NCBI RefSeq assembly: GCF_014656055.1
Contig: NZ_BNBR01000004.1
Span: 186,001 to 250,000 of the forward strand
From: Streptomyces griseosporeus
Lineage (GTDB): Bacteria; Actinomycetota; Actinomycetes; Streptomycetales; Streptomycetaceae
Reading direction: 5' to 3'
Length of the DNA: 64,000 nt
In this document: positions 25,770 to 34,273 of the stretch, one piece after another
Position numbering within the stretch: position 1 is the stretch's first letter
Layout of the letters: every line of letters begins with the position of its first letter
Made by a program: the position numbers and the translations under genes
Notes under the pieces: model-generated
Told to the model about the DNA's origin: nothing
The model's database searches: none
What the model saw: only the letters and a program-made list of their open reading frames with translations

Positions 25770-27218
25770 TCACAGCCCCGGAACCTCCGGCAGGCTGCCC
25801 GTGCGGGCCGCCTCGCCGTACCACTTGGCACTCGACTTGGGTGTCCGCGCCAGCGTCGCGTAATCCACGTAGACGGCACCGAATCGCTTGCCGTAGCCGT
25901 AGGCCCATTCGAAGTTGTCCATCAGGGACCACAGGAAGTAGCCGCGCACGTCCGCGCCGTCGGTGATCGCCCGCCGCACCGCGGACAGGTGTCCGTGCAG
26001 GTAGGCGATGCGCTCCGGGTCGTGGACCTGGCCGTCGGACTCGGGCTTGTCGTCGTAGGCCGCGCCGTTCTCCGTGATGTACAGCGGCAGGCCGGGCGCC
26101 TCGCGCGTGTACCGCATGATCAGCTCGTGCAGACCGGTCGGGTCGATGGTCCAGCCCATCTCCGTGCGCTCGCCCGGCGTCTGGTGGAAGGCCACGTCCT
26201 CGGCGGCCGGCCACGGCGAGTGCTCGCTGGACCCGTGCCCGTCGGCGCGCGGGCCCTTGGCGTCCGGGTCCGCCGCGGACACCAGCGTCGGCGTGTAGTA
26301 GTTGAGGCCGAGCGCGTCCAGCGGCTGGTGGATCGCGCGCAGGTCGCCGTCGAGGACGTACGACCAGTCGGTCAGCGAGGCCGTCGCCGAGAGCAGCGTC
26401 TCCGGGTAGGCGCCGTGCAGCATCGGGCCGTGGAAGACGCCGTTGGCCAGGTCGTCGATGCGGCGCACGGCCGCCAGGTCCTGCGGGGTCGGCGAGAGCG
26501 GCCGCACCACCGAGGAGTTGAGGCTGACCGCCACCTGGTTGCGGGACGGCATCACCGAGCGCAGCGCCTGCGTGCCGAGACCGTGCGCCAGGTTCAGGTG
26601 GTGCGCGGCGCGCAGGGAGGCCGCCGGGTCGGTGCGGCCCGGGGCGTGCACACCGGAGGCGTAGCCGAGGAAGGCGCTGCACCACGGCTCGTTGAGGGTG
26701 ATCCACTGCTCCACCCGGTCGCCCAGGGCCTCGCCGACGATCTGCGCGTACTCGGCGAACCGCAGCGCCGTCTCGCGCTCCGGCCAGCCGCCCGCGTCCT
26801 CCAGCTCCTGCGGCAGGTCCCAGTGGTAGAGGGTGACGGCCGGCTTGATGCCGTGCTCCAGCAGCTCGTCCACCAGGCGGCGGTAGAAGTCCAGGCCCAC
26901 CTGGACCGCCGGGCCCCGCCCGGTCGGCTGCACGCGCGGCCAGGAGACGGAGAAGCGGTAGGCGGTCAGGCCCAGCTCCGCCATCAGCGCCACGTCCTCG
27001 CGGTAGCGGTGGTAGTGGTCGACAGCGATGTCACCGGTCTCGCCGCCGGCCGTCTTGCCCGGCGTATGGCTGAAGGTGTCCCAGATCGACGGGGTCCGGC
27101 CGCCCTCCCGTACCGCGCCCTCGATCTGGTAGGCCGACGTCGCGGCGCCCCAGAGGAAAGCGGGAGGGAAGGTCACGGGGCTCGTCGCGGGCGTCACCGA
27201 GTTCGAGGGCACAGGCAT
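25770..27218 (-). CDS. bglC: BglC: GH1 beta-glucosidase
   Basis: 482 residues, no signal peptide, a complete GH1 enzyme. The acid/base Glu is E177 in TLNEPW and the nucleophile is E383 in ITENGA. It hydrolyses imported cellobiose or cellotriose to glucose inside the cell. It lies downstream of cebEFG, separated by about 150 bases, matching the cebR-cebEFG-bglC cluster known in Streptomyces. The ATG at 27218 lies directly against a CebR-type operator, and GGGAG within that operator is the only ribosome site. Confidence 0.93.
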   Translation of the reverse strand: MPVPSNSVTPATSPVTFPPAFLWGAATSAYQIEGAVREGGRTPSIWDTFSHTPGKTAGGETGDIAVDHYHRYREDVALMAELGLTAYRFSVSWPRVQPTGRGPAVQVGLDFYRRLVDELLEHGIKPAVTLYHWDLPQELEDAGGWPERETALRFAEYAQIVGEALGDRVEQWITLNEPWCSAFLGYASGVHAPGRTDPAASLRAAHHLNLAHGLGTQALRSVMPSRNQVAVSLNSSVVRPLSPTPQDLAAVRRIDDLANGVFHGPMLHGAYPETLLSATASLTDWSYVLDGDLRAIHQPLDALGLNYYTPTLVSAADPDAKGPRADGHGSSEHSPWPAAEDVAFHQTPGERTEMGWTIDPTGLHELIMRYTREAPGLPLYITENGAAYDDKPESDGQVHDPERIAYLHGHLSAVRRAITDGADVRGYFLWSLMDNFEWAYGYGKRFGAVYVDYATLARTPKSSAKWYGEAARTGSLPEVPGL

Positions 27219-27231
27219 GGAAGCGCTCCCA
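27218..27231. promoter_or_regulatory. CebR-type operator at the bglC start
   Basis: TGGAAGCGCTCCCA matches the 14-base CebR box TGGGAGCGCTCCCA with one mismatch. It touches the bglC start codon and contains its Shine-Dalgarno, so CebR bound here would block elongating polymerase or initiation just upstream. Cellobiose or cellotriose would release it, as known in other Streptomyces. Confidence 0.8.
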
Positions 27232-27364
27232 TAGGGGGTCGTGGAGACCGACGGATAGACAGAAGGGGGGAAGGGGCGGGGGCCGGGGCGGCGGTGACCC
27301 GGCCCCCCGAAGGCGGCGGCACGGCAGCCGGGGAGGCGTACTGCCGGGCGGCCGGACGCGGGGG

Positions 27365-28264
27365 TCAGCCCTTGACCGCGCCCTGCATGATGCCGCCCAC
27401 GATCTGCTTGCCGAACAGCAGGAAGGCGATCAGCAGGGGAAGCGTGCCGAGCAGCGCGCCCGCCATGATCACGGAGTCGTCGGGGATGTACCCGGTGCCG
27501 AGCTGGTTCAGGGCCACCTGGACCGTCGGGTTCTCCCCGTTCAGGGCGATGATCGGCCACAGGAAGTCGTTCCAGGCCATCACGAACGTCAGCAGCCCGA
27601 GCACCGCCATCGCCGGCCGCGCCGCCGGGAAGACCACGTGCCACACGATGCGCAGACTGCTCGCACCGTCCACCCGCGCCGCCTCGATCAGCTCGGTCGG
27701 CAGCGCCTGCACCAGGTACTGCCGCATGAAGAACGTACCGAAGGCGCTGACCAGGGTCGGCAGGATCACCGTCTGCAGCTGGTTGGCCCAGCCCAGGTCG
27801 CTCATCCACAGATACAGCGGTACGACGGCCAGCTGCGGCGGGATCATCATCGTGCCGATGGTCACCAGCAGCAGCGCGCTGGAGAACCGGAACCGCAGCT
27901 TGGCGAAGGCGAACCCGGCGAGCGTGGAGAACAGCACCGTACCGACGGTGATGCAGGCCGCCACGAAGATCGTGTTGAACATGGCGGTCCCCATGCCCGC
28001 CTGGTCCCACGCCGTCTGAAGGTTCTTGAACAGGTTGCCGCCGAACCACAGCGGAGGCGGGGTCTGCGCGAGGCGCTCGTTGGTGCGCGAGGCCGCGATC
28101 GCCGTCCACACCAGCGGGGCCAGCGACACCAGCGCGAACAGCACCAGCACGACGTAGGTGACCGGACCGGCGTGCAGCTGCTTGCCGGCACCCATCACCC
28201 GCACCCGGCGCCGGGGCGGGGCGCCCGAGGTCTTCTGCGGAAGCGTGAGTTCACTGGTGGCCAT
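27365..28264 (-). CDS. cebG: CebG: cello-oligosaccharide ABC permease
   Basis: 299 residues, a MalG-type permease with six membrane spans and the EAA loop in LPTELIEAARVDGASSLRIVW. It forms the inner-membrane channel with CebF. The ATG overlaps the cebF stop (ATGA). It has no ATPase partner in this locus; in Streptomyces the shared ATPase MsiK, encoded elsewhere, serves this importer. The long gap before bglC (146 bases) has no clear terminator. Confidence 0.92.
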   Translation of the reverse strand: MATSELTLPQKTSGAPPRRRVRVMGAGKQLHAGPVTYVVLVLFALVSLAPLVWTAIAASRTNERLAQTPPPLWFGGNLFKNLQTAWDQAGMGTAMFNTIFVAACITVGTVLFSTLAGFAFAKLRFRFSSALLLVTIGTMMIPPQLAVVPLYLWMSDLGWANQLQTVILPTLVSAFGTFFMRQYLVQALPTELIEAARVDGASSLRIVWHVVFPAARPAMAVLGLLTFVMAWNDFLWPIIALNGENPTVQVALNQLGTGYIPDDSVIMAGALLGTLPLLIAFLLFGKQIVGGIMQGAVKG

Positions 28265-29289
28265 CAGGACTTCCTCAGCCGTCGGGAGATCAGCATGTTG
28301 ATCGCGGCGATGATCAGCAGGATCAGGAACATCGACCAGGCGATCGCGGACGCCTTGCCGAGGTTGCCGACGATCCATCCCTGGTCGTACATGTACAGAC
28401 CGAGCGTCTGGTACTGGTGCTCGGAGCCGCCCTTGGTGCCGCTGACGCCGCCGAACAGCAGCGGCTCACCGAACAGCTGCGTCGCGCCGATGGTGGAGAC
28501 CACGACGGTGAACAGGATCGTCGGCCGCAGCATCGGGATCGTCACGTGCCGGAACTGCTGCCAGCGCGTGGCGCCGTCCAGCGCCGCCGACTCGTACAGA
28601 TCGGCCGGGATGGCCTGCATGGCCGCCAGGTAGATCAGCGCGTTGTAGCCGGTCCACCGCCAGATCACGATCGAGGACACCGCCAGCTGCGAACCCCAGT
28701 CGGACTCGCGCCAGTTGACCGGGTCCATGCCGACCGCGTCGAGCACCCAGTTGACCATGCCGTTGTCCGGCGCGAACAGCAGGGTGAAGACCAGCGTCGC
28801 CGCCGCCACCGAGGTGGCGTACGGGGTCAGCATCACCACGCGCCACACGGTCGAGCCGCGCAGCCGGTAGTTCAGCATGTGCGCCAGCCAGATCGCGGCC
28901 ATCAGCTGCGGAACGGTGGAGAGCACACCGATGGAGAAGGTGTTCTTCAGCGCGTTCCAGAAGAAGTCCGACGACAGCAGGTTCTGGTAGTTGTCCAGGC
29001 CCGCCCAGGTCTGCTGGTCCAGCGAGGACAGCTGCACGTGGTGCAGCGAGTACCAGGCGGTGTAGAGCAGCGGCACCAGCGAGAAGGCGCCGAAGACGAC
29101 GAAGAAGGGGGCGATGAACGCGTACGGCGACGCCTTCATGTCCCAGCGGTACATCCGGCTGCGCCACGAGCTGCCGCCCGGGGCCTGCCGACCGCGACCG
29201 TGAGCGCGGCGGGCCGCGCCCGGCTGGTCGCCGGGCGCGGTACCGGCACTCGACGCGGGATGCGCGAGAGCCTGCTTGGAGCCGGTCAC
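28264..29289 (-). CDS. cebF: CebF: cello-oligosaccharide ABC permease
   Basis: 341 residues, MalF-type permease with six spans. The EAA-like loop is PADLYESAALDGATRWQQF. The N-terminal 45 residues are Ala/Gly/Arg-rich and probably cytoplasmic. The GTG at 29289 overlaps the cebE stop (GTGA). An ATG at residue 46 (MYRWDM) could be a shorter start, but the coupling supports the GTG. Confidence 0.91.
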   Translation of the reverse strand: MTGSKQALAHPASSAGTAPGDQPGAARRAHGRGRQAPGGSSWRSRMYRWDMKASPYAFIAPFFVVFGAFSLVPLLYTAWYSLHHVQLSSLDQQTWAGLDNYQNLLSSDFFWNALKNTFSIGVLSTVPQLMAAIWLAHMLNYRLRGSTVWRVVMLTPYATSVAAATLVFTLLFAPDNGMVNWVLDAVGMDPVNWRESDWGSQLAVSSIVIWRWTGYNALIYLAAMQAIPADLYESAALDGATRWQQFRHVTIPMLRPTILFTVVVSTIGATQLFGEPLLFGGVSGTKGGSEHQYQTLGLYMYDQGWIVGNLGKASAIAWSMFLILLIIAAINMLISRRLRKS

Positions 29290-30617
29290 TGGCCGAGCAC
29301 GTCCTTGATCTCGTTCGAGGCGGCGTCCCAGCCCTGCTCGGGGGACTTGCCCTTCTGCTCGACCTGGAGGATGCCGACGTCCGTCAGCGCGGTGTTGATC
29401 GGCTGGTCCTTGGTGCCGAAGATCTGCGACGGGATCGTCTTGGCCGAGTCCGAGTAGATCTGGGTCAGCGGGGCGTTCGAGAAGTACGCCAGGGTGTCGG
29501 GCGAAGGCGTCAGCGAGGAGTACGCCGCCGGGGTCGACGGGAAGCTGGCCTGCTTGGCGAAGACCTTCGCCTGCTGCTCGGGCGCGGTCAGCCACTTCGC
29601 CAGCTCGATGGCCTCCTTCTGGTGCTTGCTCGCCTTCGGCACGCCGAGGAAGGAGCCGCCCCAGTTGGCCGCGGTCGGCGCGGCCGCCACGTCCCACTGG
29701 CCCTTGCCCGCGGCGCCGGACTTCTCCTGGATGTAGCCGACCATCCACGCCGGGCAGGCGACCGTGGCGAACTTGGCGTTGGCGAAGCCCTGGTCCCACG
29801 GCTTGTCGAACTGCTTCAGCTTCGCCGACATGTCGCTGGTGGCGACCGTCATCGCGACGTCCCAGGCCTTCTTCACGCCCGCGGACTTGTCCCAGATGAC
29901 GTTGCCGTCCTTGTCGTAGTAGCGGTCCTGGGCGCCGCCGAGGGCCGCGTTGTAGACGGAGGAGGCGGAGTCGACGTACTTGGTGCCGCTCGGCGCCTTC
30001 TGCATGTACTGCTTGCCGAGCTCGACGTACTTGGCCCAGTCGCCCTTCCACTGGGCGGCGAGCTTGGTGCGGTCCGTCTCCAGGCCGGCCTTCTGGAAGA
30101 GGTCCTTGCGGTAGCAGATGGCCATGGGACCGATGTCGGTGCCGAGCCCGATCAGCTTGCCGTCCTTGGTGGTGGCCTGGTCGTTCTTCCAGCCCAGCCA
30201 CTGCGACTTGTCGACCTGCGAGCCGAGGTCGACGAACTTGTCGCCCTGGGTCTGCACGGCCTCGGTGATGTTGCCGACCTCGATGGCCTGGACGTCGTCG
30301 GTGCCGGAGCCGGCCTGGAGGCGGGTGAGGACCTTCGGCCAGTAGACGTCGGTACGGGTGGTGACGTTCTCCTTGATGGTGACGTCGGGGTGGAGTTTCA
30401 TGTACTCGTCGTACAGTCCGGCCTGCTTGTAACCGAACGTGCCGAAGGTGCCGATGGTCAGTGTGGTCTTGCCACCCGCGTTGCCGCCTGAGCCGTTCCC
30501 GGACCCGGACGAGTTGTCGTCGTCGTCGCTGGCGCAGCCGGCCAGCAGTCCCGTCGCCAAGACGGCGACGGCTGCCAGGGCCGTCACCCGGTGGGACCGG
30601 CGGGTACTCGTACGCAT
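29286..30617 (-). CDS. cebE: CebE: cello-oligosaccharide-binding lipoprotein
   Basis: 443 residues, family-1 extracellular solute-binding lipoprotein. Arg-rich N-terminus, hydrophobic core and lipobox LLAGC with Cys28, then an Asp/Ser/Gly-rich tether and the binding fold starting TLTIGTFGTFG. It delivers cellobiose/cellotriose to CebFG. The ATG at 30617 has AGGAGG upstream. It is the first gene of cebEFG, and a perfect CebR palindrome lies about 120 bases upstream. Confidence 0.93.
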   Translation of the reverse strand: MRTSTRRSHRVTALAAVAVLATGLLAGCASDDDDNSSGSGNGSGGNAGGKTTLTIGTFGTFGYKQAGLYDEYMKLHPDVTIKENVTTRTDVYWPKVLTRLQAGSGTDDVQAIEVGNITEAVQTQGDKFVDLGSQVDKSQWLGWKNDQATTKDGKLIGLGTDIGPMAICYRKDLFQKAGLETDRTKLAAQWKGDWAKYVELGKQYMQKAPSGTKYVDSASSVYNAALGGAQDRYYDKDGNVIWDKSAGVKKAWDVAMTVATSDMSAKLKQFDKPWDQGFANAKFATVACPAWMVGYIQEKSGAAGKGQWDVAAAPTAANWGGSFLGVPKASKHQKEAIELAKWLTAPEQQAKVFAKQASFPSTPAAYSSLTPSPDTLAYFSNAPLTQIYSDSAKTIPSQIFGTKDQPINTALTDVGILQVEQKGKSPEQGWDAASNEIKDVLGQ

Positions 30618-31039
30618 TGCGTCCTCCTGTTGCCTGACGTGCCGACCCCCCGGCCAACTGCTGTGGTTGGGCCCGTTCGATACTCGCTGCGGCTCGGGCG
30701 GGGAACGTGCGGGACGTGTATGTGTCAGGTACTGTGGGAGCGCTCCCACAGGTGATGTGTTGAAGAGTCGTAGGTTCGTGCGGGGGTGTCAAGGGCACGG
30801 ACGCCGCGAGATGCGTTCAGTTATCGGGACGTTAACTGGACCCAATCATTCCGCACCAGGGTGGTTTGCAGGCCGTAAGCGGGGTGTGAACGGGGGGTGA
30901 GTGGGGGCTGGGCGGGTCGGTCGTGAGCGCATCGCCGGAACCCTGAGCGGGCCGCCACCCCGGACCGCGGGCGATGGGGAATCCCGGTGGGGCTGTTACA
31001 TTCCAGGCCGGAGACAGGGTCGACGGGGAGGCGGAGCGC
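30618..31039. promoter_or_regulatory. Divergent promoter region of cebE and cebR
   Basis: 422 bases without a gene. It holds the perfect CebR box at 30733-30750, the cebE ribosome site AGGAGG, and a relatively AT-rich patch at 30820-30850 with GTTAACTGG. The cebR promoter is probably in the right half. No second CebR box is visible near cebR, so autoregulation of cebR is not obvious. Confidence 0.6.
30733..30750. promoter_or_regulatory. Perfect CebR operator of cebEFG
   Basis: TGTGGGAGCGCTCCCACA is an exact 18-base palindrome containing the CebR consensus TGGGAGCGCTCCCA. The position, 116 bases ahead of cebE, suits repression of the importer operon by the divergently encoded LacI-type CebR. 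Confidence 0.93.
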
Positions 31040-32095
31040 ATGGCACACGGAGCACGGGGTGGCCGCAGCGGTGGCCGGCCCACCCTGGAGGAGGTCGCCG
31101 CCCGCGCCGGAGTCGGCCGCGGCACGGTCTCCCGGGTGATCAACGGGTCGCCCCGGGTCAGCGAGGCCACCCGGGCCGCCGTCGAGGCCGCCGTCGCGGA
31201 GCTGGGATACGTCCCCAACACCGCCGCCCGCGCGCTCGCCGCCAACCGCACCGACGCGATCGCGCTGGTCGTGCCCGAGCCGGAGACCCGCTTCTTCGCC
31301 GAGCCGTACTTCTCCGACATGCTGCGCGGTGTCGGCGCGGAGCTGAACGAGACCGAGATGCAGCTGCTGCTGATTTTCGCGGGCAACGACCGCGAGCGCC
31401 GCCGCCTCGCCGAGTACCTCGCGGCACACCGGGTCGACGGCGTCCTGCTGGTCTCCGTCCACGCGGACGACCCGCTGCCCGACCTGCTGTCCCAGCTGGA
31501 GATCCCCGCGGTGATCAGCGGCCCGCGCTCCGCCGCCGAGACCCTCCCCTCGGTCGACTCCGACAACTACGCCGGCGCCCGCCAGGCCGTGGAGCACCTT
31601 CTCTCCCGGGGCCGGACCCGCATCGCCCACATCACCGGCCGCCTCGACGTGTACGGCGCCCAGCGCCGCGTCGACGGCTACCGCGAGGCCCTGCGGGACG
31701 CCGGCCGCGCGGTGGACGAGGCGCTGATCGAGCCGGGCGACTTCACCGAGGAGGGCGGGCGGCGCGCGATGACGGCCCTGCTGGCCCGCTGCCCCGACCT
31801 GGACGCGGTCTTCGCCGGCTCCGACGTGACGGCGGCGGGTGCCCGCCAGGTGCTGCGCGAGGAGGGCCGCCGTATCCCCGACGACGTGGCGCTGGTCGGC
31901 TACGACGACTCCGCCATCGCCCGCCACATGGAACCGCCCCTCACCAGCGTCCGCCAGCCCATCCAGGAGATGGGCCGCCGCATGATCGACCTCCTCCTGG
32001 CCGAGATAGCCGACCGCCGCCCGGCCGCCGCGCGGGGCCTGGACCGACGGCAGATGGTCCTGCCGACGGAGCTGGTGGAGCGGGCGTCGTCGTGA
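31040..32095 (+). CDS. cebR: CebR: LacI-family repressor of cellulose-oligomer use
   Basis: 351 residues. LacI helix-turn-helix at about 14-60 (TLEEVAARAGVGRGTVSRV), then the periplasmic-binding-like effector domain with LVVPEPETRFF and VALVGYDDSAIARHMEPPL. In Streptomyces CebR represses cebEFG and bglC and is released by cellobiose or cellotriose; it also gates thaxtomin synthesis in S. scabies. The ATG at 31040 follows GGAGGCGGAG. Two matching operators are present in this window. Confidence 0.93.
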   Translation: MAHGARGGRSGGRPTLEEVAARAGVGRGTVSRVINGSPRVSEATRAAVEAAVAELGYVPNTAARALAANRTDAIALVVPEPETRFFAEPYFSDMLRGVGAELNETEMQLLLIFAGNDRERRRLAEYLAAHRVDGVLLVSVHADDPLPDLLSQLEIPAVISGPRSAAETLPSVDSDNYAGARQAVEHLLSRGRTRIAHITGRLDVYGAQRRVDGYREALRDAGRAVDEALIEPGDFTEEGGRRAMTALLARCPDLDAVFAGSDVTAAGARQVLREEGRRIPDDVALVGYDDSAIARHMEPPLTSVRQPIQEMGRRMIDLLLAEIADRRPAAARGLDRRQMVLPTELVERASS

Positions 32096-32108
32096 GGAGG
32101 GCGCCGGT

Positions 32109-32564
32109 GTGCTCCCCCTGATCGACCTCACGGACGGCGACAACCACTTCTGCGTAAGGGTGCGCGGTCGCAGCATGCCGGGCGTCCTTGAGCATCACGA
32201 CCGCCTGGACGCGGAGCTCCTGCTGACGAGCAGCTTCGTCACCGGCCGCCTGCCGATGTGGCTGCGGCCGTCCGACCTGCGCGCATGGTCCGACTGCCTG
32301 AACCTGCTGGCGAGGGGCCAGGACGCCGTCTGGCGCGACGACGACCGAAGCCCGGCGATCACCGTCCTCCCGCACTACGAGGAGTACGCCTCACCAGCGG
32401 TCCGCGTGGAGGACCCGGGCCGCTCGGACGCCCTGGTGATCCTGCCGCTGGGGCTGGAGGACGGGTGGGTCGAGGGGCAGCGGGGGTTGCTGGAGCGGGT
32501 GCTGGAGAGGTGGCCGAGCGAGGTGCGGGAGACGGGGCCGGGGGTTTATGAGTGGGGGCGCTGA
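32109..32564 (+). CDS. DUF5959-like hypothetical protein
   Basis: 151 residues, soluble, starting MLPLIDLTDGDNHFCVRVRG; it resembles small Streptomyces proteins of the DUF5959 family, from memory. No catalytic pattern is evident. The GTG at 32109 lies 13 bases past the cebR stop with GAGGAGGG ahead, so it may be cotranscribed with cebR, but a functional tie is not apparent. Confidence 0.65.
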   Translation: MLPLIDLTDGDNHFCVRVRGRSMPGVLEHHDRLDAELLLTSSFVTGRLPMWLRPSDLRAWSDCLNLLARGQDAVWRDDDRSPAITVLPHYEEYASPAVRVEDPGRSDALVILPLGLEDGWVEGQRGLLERVLERWPSEVRETGPGVYEWGR

Positions 32565-32657
32565 GGGCTGGATGATGGTCGGTGGGGCCACTTATCCGTA
32601 GCCACGGGAGGGATCATCAACAGGGATCGGTGCGCCTACGCGAGGTCGTGGCAGGAC

Positions 32658-33272
32658 ATGGACCCCGCGACCCATCCGTTCGACCCCGAGCAGGCACCCC
32701 GAGTAGTGCGTGAAGTCGTGTGCTCCCTTGATCCGGAATCGGGAAGGCCGAGAGCCGCGTGGTCGACCCTGTCGGTCGCCCAGGCGCTTGCCGAGCGCTA
32801 CGGCGAGTGGGCCGGCAGGTGGACCGGATCCGTCGGGCGTACCGCTGATGCGGGAACCGTCATCGAGGATCTGGAGCCCGGCGGCGGTGGTGACGACCTC
32901 GCCTTCGAGGCGCGGCGGTACACCCGCATTCTCCTGCGCTGGCGCGCATGGCTGGAGGAACTCGCCTCCCTCTTCTCGCAATTCGCCTGCGCGCCCGACG
33001 CGCCGGAAGCGGAGAGACGGCGTGTGCGGGAACGGGGAGTCGGCTCCGTGGTCGCCCTGGTCGTCGAGCGGACCGGTGCCGGTGAGGTGTGGTGCGGGGA
33101 GTGCGCGGCTGCGCTTGCGTGGTTCCTGGAGACAACCGGATTGCCGCCGGACGAGGCTGAGGAACTCGCGGACATGGCGGTGGATGCGGAGTTCGAGAGT
33201 TGGATCGTCCCGGGAGTGGACGCGTTGAGCAGAGTCAGCGCGATCATCGAGGAACACACGCCGCGCGGTTGA
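32658..33272 (+). CDS. Hypothetical protein
   Basis: 204 residues, acidic, soluble, mostly helical. SVAQALAERYGEWAGRWTG and LLRWRAWLEELASLFSQFAC are visible amphipathic stretches, and GEVWCGECAAAL carries a CxxC pair. No family recognised. The ATG at 32658 has GCAGGA close upstream. Codon choice is slightly less GC-biased than in the neighbours, and together with 33312-33401 the segment may be accessory. Confidence 0.6.
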   Translation: MDPATHPFDPEQAPRVVREVVCSLDPESGRPRAAWSTLSVAQALAERYGEWAGRWTGSVGRTADAGTVIEDLEPGGGGDDLAFEARRYTRILLRWRAWLEELASLFSQFACAPDAPEAERRRVRERGVGSVVALVVERTGAGEVWCGECAAALAWFLETTGLPPDEAEELADMAVDAEFESWIVPGVDALSRVSAIIEEHTPRG

Positions 33273-33311
33273 TGTGCACCCGCTTGCGGCGCTGACTCCC
33301 TCTTCGGTCCT

Positions 33312-33401
33312 ATGTGCGATTTCTCACCGACCAGCGGGTGGCTGGCTCTGGTCGCCGATCGGCTGGCCGGGGCGCGGCCCGAGTACGAGGCGCGCCCCTG
33401 A
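33312..33401 (+). pseudogene. Possible gene remnant of 29 codons
   Basis: An open frame from ATG 33312 to TGA 33401 (MCDFSPTSGWLALVADRL...) has strong GC-rich third positions over almost its whole length, unlike the flanks. It is too short for a normal protein and lacks a ribosome site, so it may be the tail of a decayed gene. It could also be chance. Confidence 0.25.
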
Positions 33402-33414
33402 TGTCCGGGTCCTG

Positions 33415-34155
33415 TCAGGCGCGGCAGCGCAGCATCTGCAGTGGGGGATTGGTGCGGAAGTCCGTCCAGAAGTCGGTGCCGTACTCGCGTACGCCGGCCT
33501 CGGACACCTCCACGGGAACCCAGGTCAGGTCGCGGAAGCCGGCCGTGCGCAGGGAGTGTTCGTAGACCTCGCGGCGCGGGCACGTCGTGATGAAGGAGAT
33601 CGGCGGGTCGAGGAGCGCGGTGAGGCGGATGCGGGGGCCGGTCTCGGCCTCCTCGCCGGTCAGTTCGGGGAGGAAGCCGTACGGGGCCGGGGTCGGGCCG
33701 GAGAAGTCGTAGTCCGGGTTCTGTGCGAGGACGAAGAACTCCCCGCCGGCGACCAGACTGCGGTGCACCGCGCGGCACATGCGCTCCATGGTGGCGACGT
33801 CCTCGGCGTAGTTGAGGCACTGGACCGCCGTCGCGATGTCGAAACGCCGTTCCAGCGGGCGCAGTTCGGCCACGTCGCCGACCTCGTAGCGGACGCCGAG
33901 CGGGTCGGCCTCCTCCAGTTTCCGCGCGGCGGCGACCATCTCCCCGGAGATGTCGATGCCGAGCACGTCGCTCGCGCCGCGCCGCTTGAACTCACGGCTG
34001 TAGAAGCCGGTGCCGGACGCCAGGTCGAGGACGGACCTGCCGCGCACGTCCCCGACCAGGGCCAGGAAGCCGGGCACCTCCGCGTAGTGCGCCAGCGGCA
34101 GCCCCTTGAACCCCTCGAACGCCTCACCGATCTCGTCGTACTGCTGCACGCTCAT
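33415..34155 (-). CDS. Class I SAM-dependent methyltransferase
   Basis: 246 residues. Motif I is VLDLASGTGFYSREF, then LGIDISGEMVAAAR, and FDIATAVQCLNYAED, the pattern of UbiE/TylM-like small-molecule methyltransferases. The ATG at 34155 has GGGAGGA seven bases upstream. It stands alone. The methyl acceptor cannot be inferred. Confidence 0.88.
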   Translation of the reverse strand: MSVQQYDEIGEAFEGFKGLPLAHYAEVPGFLALVGDVRGRSVLDLASGTGFYSREFKRRGASDVLGIDISGEMVAAARKLEEADPLGVRYEVGDVAELRPLERRFDIATAVQCLNYAEDVATMERMCRAVHRSLVAGGEFFVLAQNPDYDFSGPTPAPYGFLPELTGEEAETGPRIRLTALLDPPISFITTCPRREVYEHSLRTAGFRDLTWVPVEVSEAGVREYGTDFWTDFRTNPPLQMLRCRA

Positions 34156-34273
34156 CGCGTGTCCTCCCCTGGTCGCCTGGTCGCCTGGTCCCGGTCGCGT
34201 CCCTGACGGAGCAGTCTTCCGGCGGGGCGGGGGAGGGCCGTAGTGGCGGAAGCGACGAACATCGGGGCGTCGG

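Noticed and set aside
28264..30798. 844-codon open frame as a cebE-cebF fusion
   Set aside because: The first 500 codons are an out-of-frame shadow of cebE; cebF starts at the coupled GTG at 29289.
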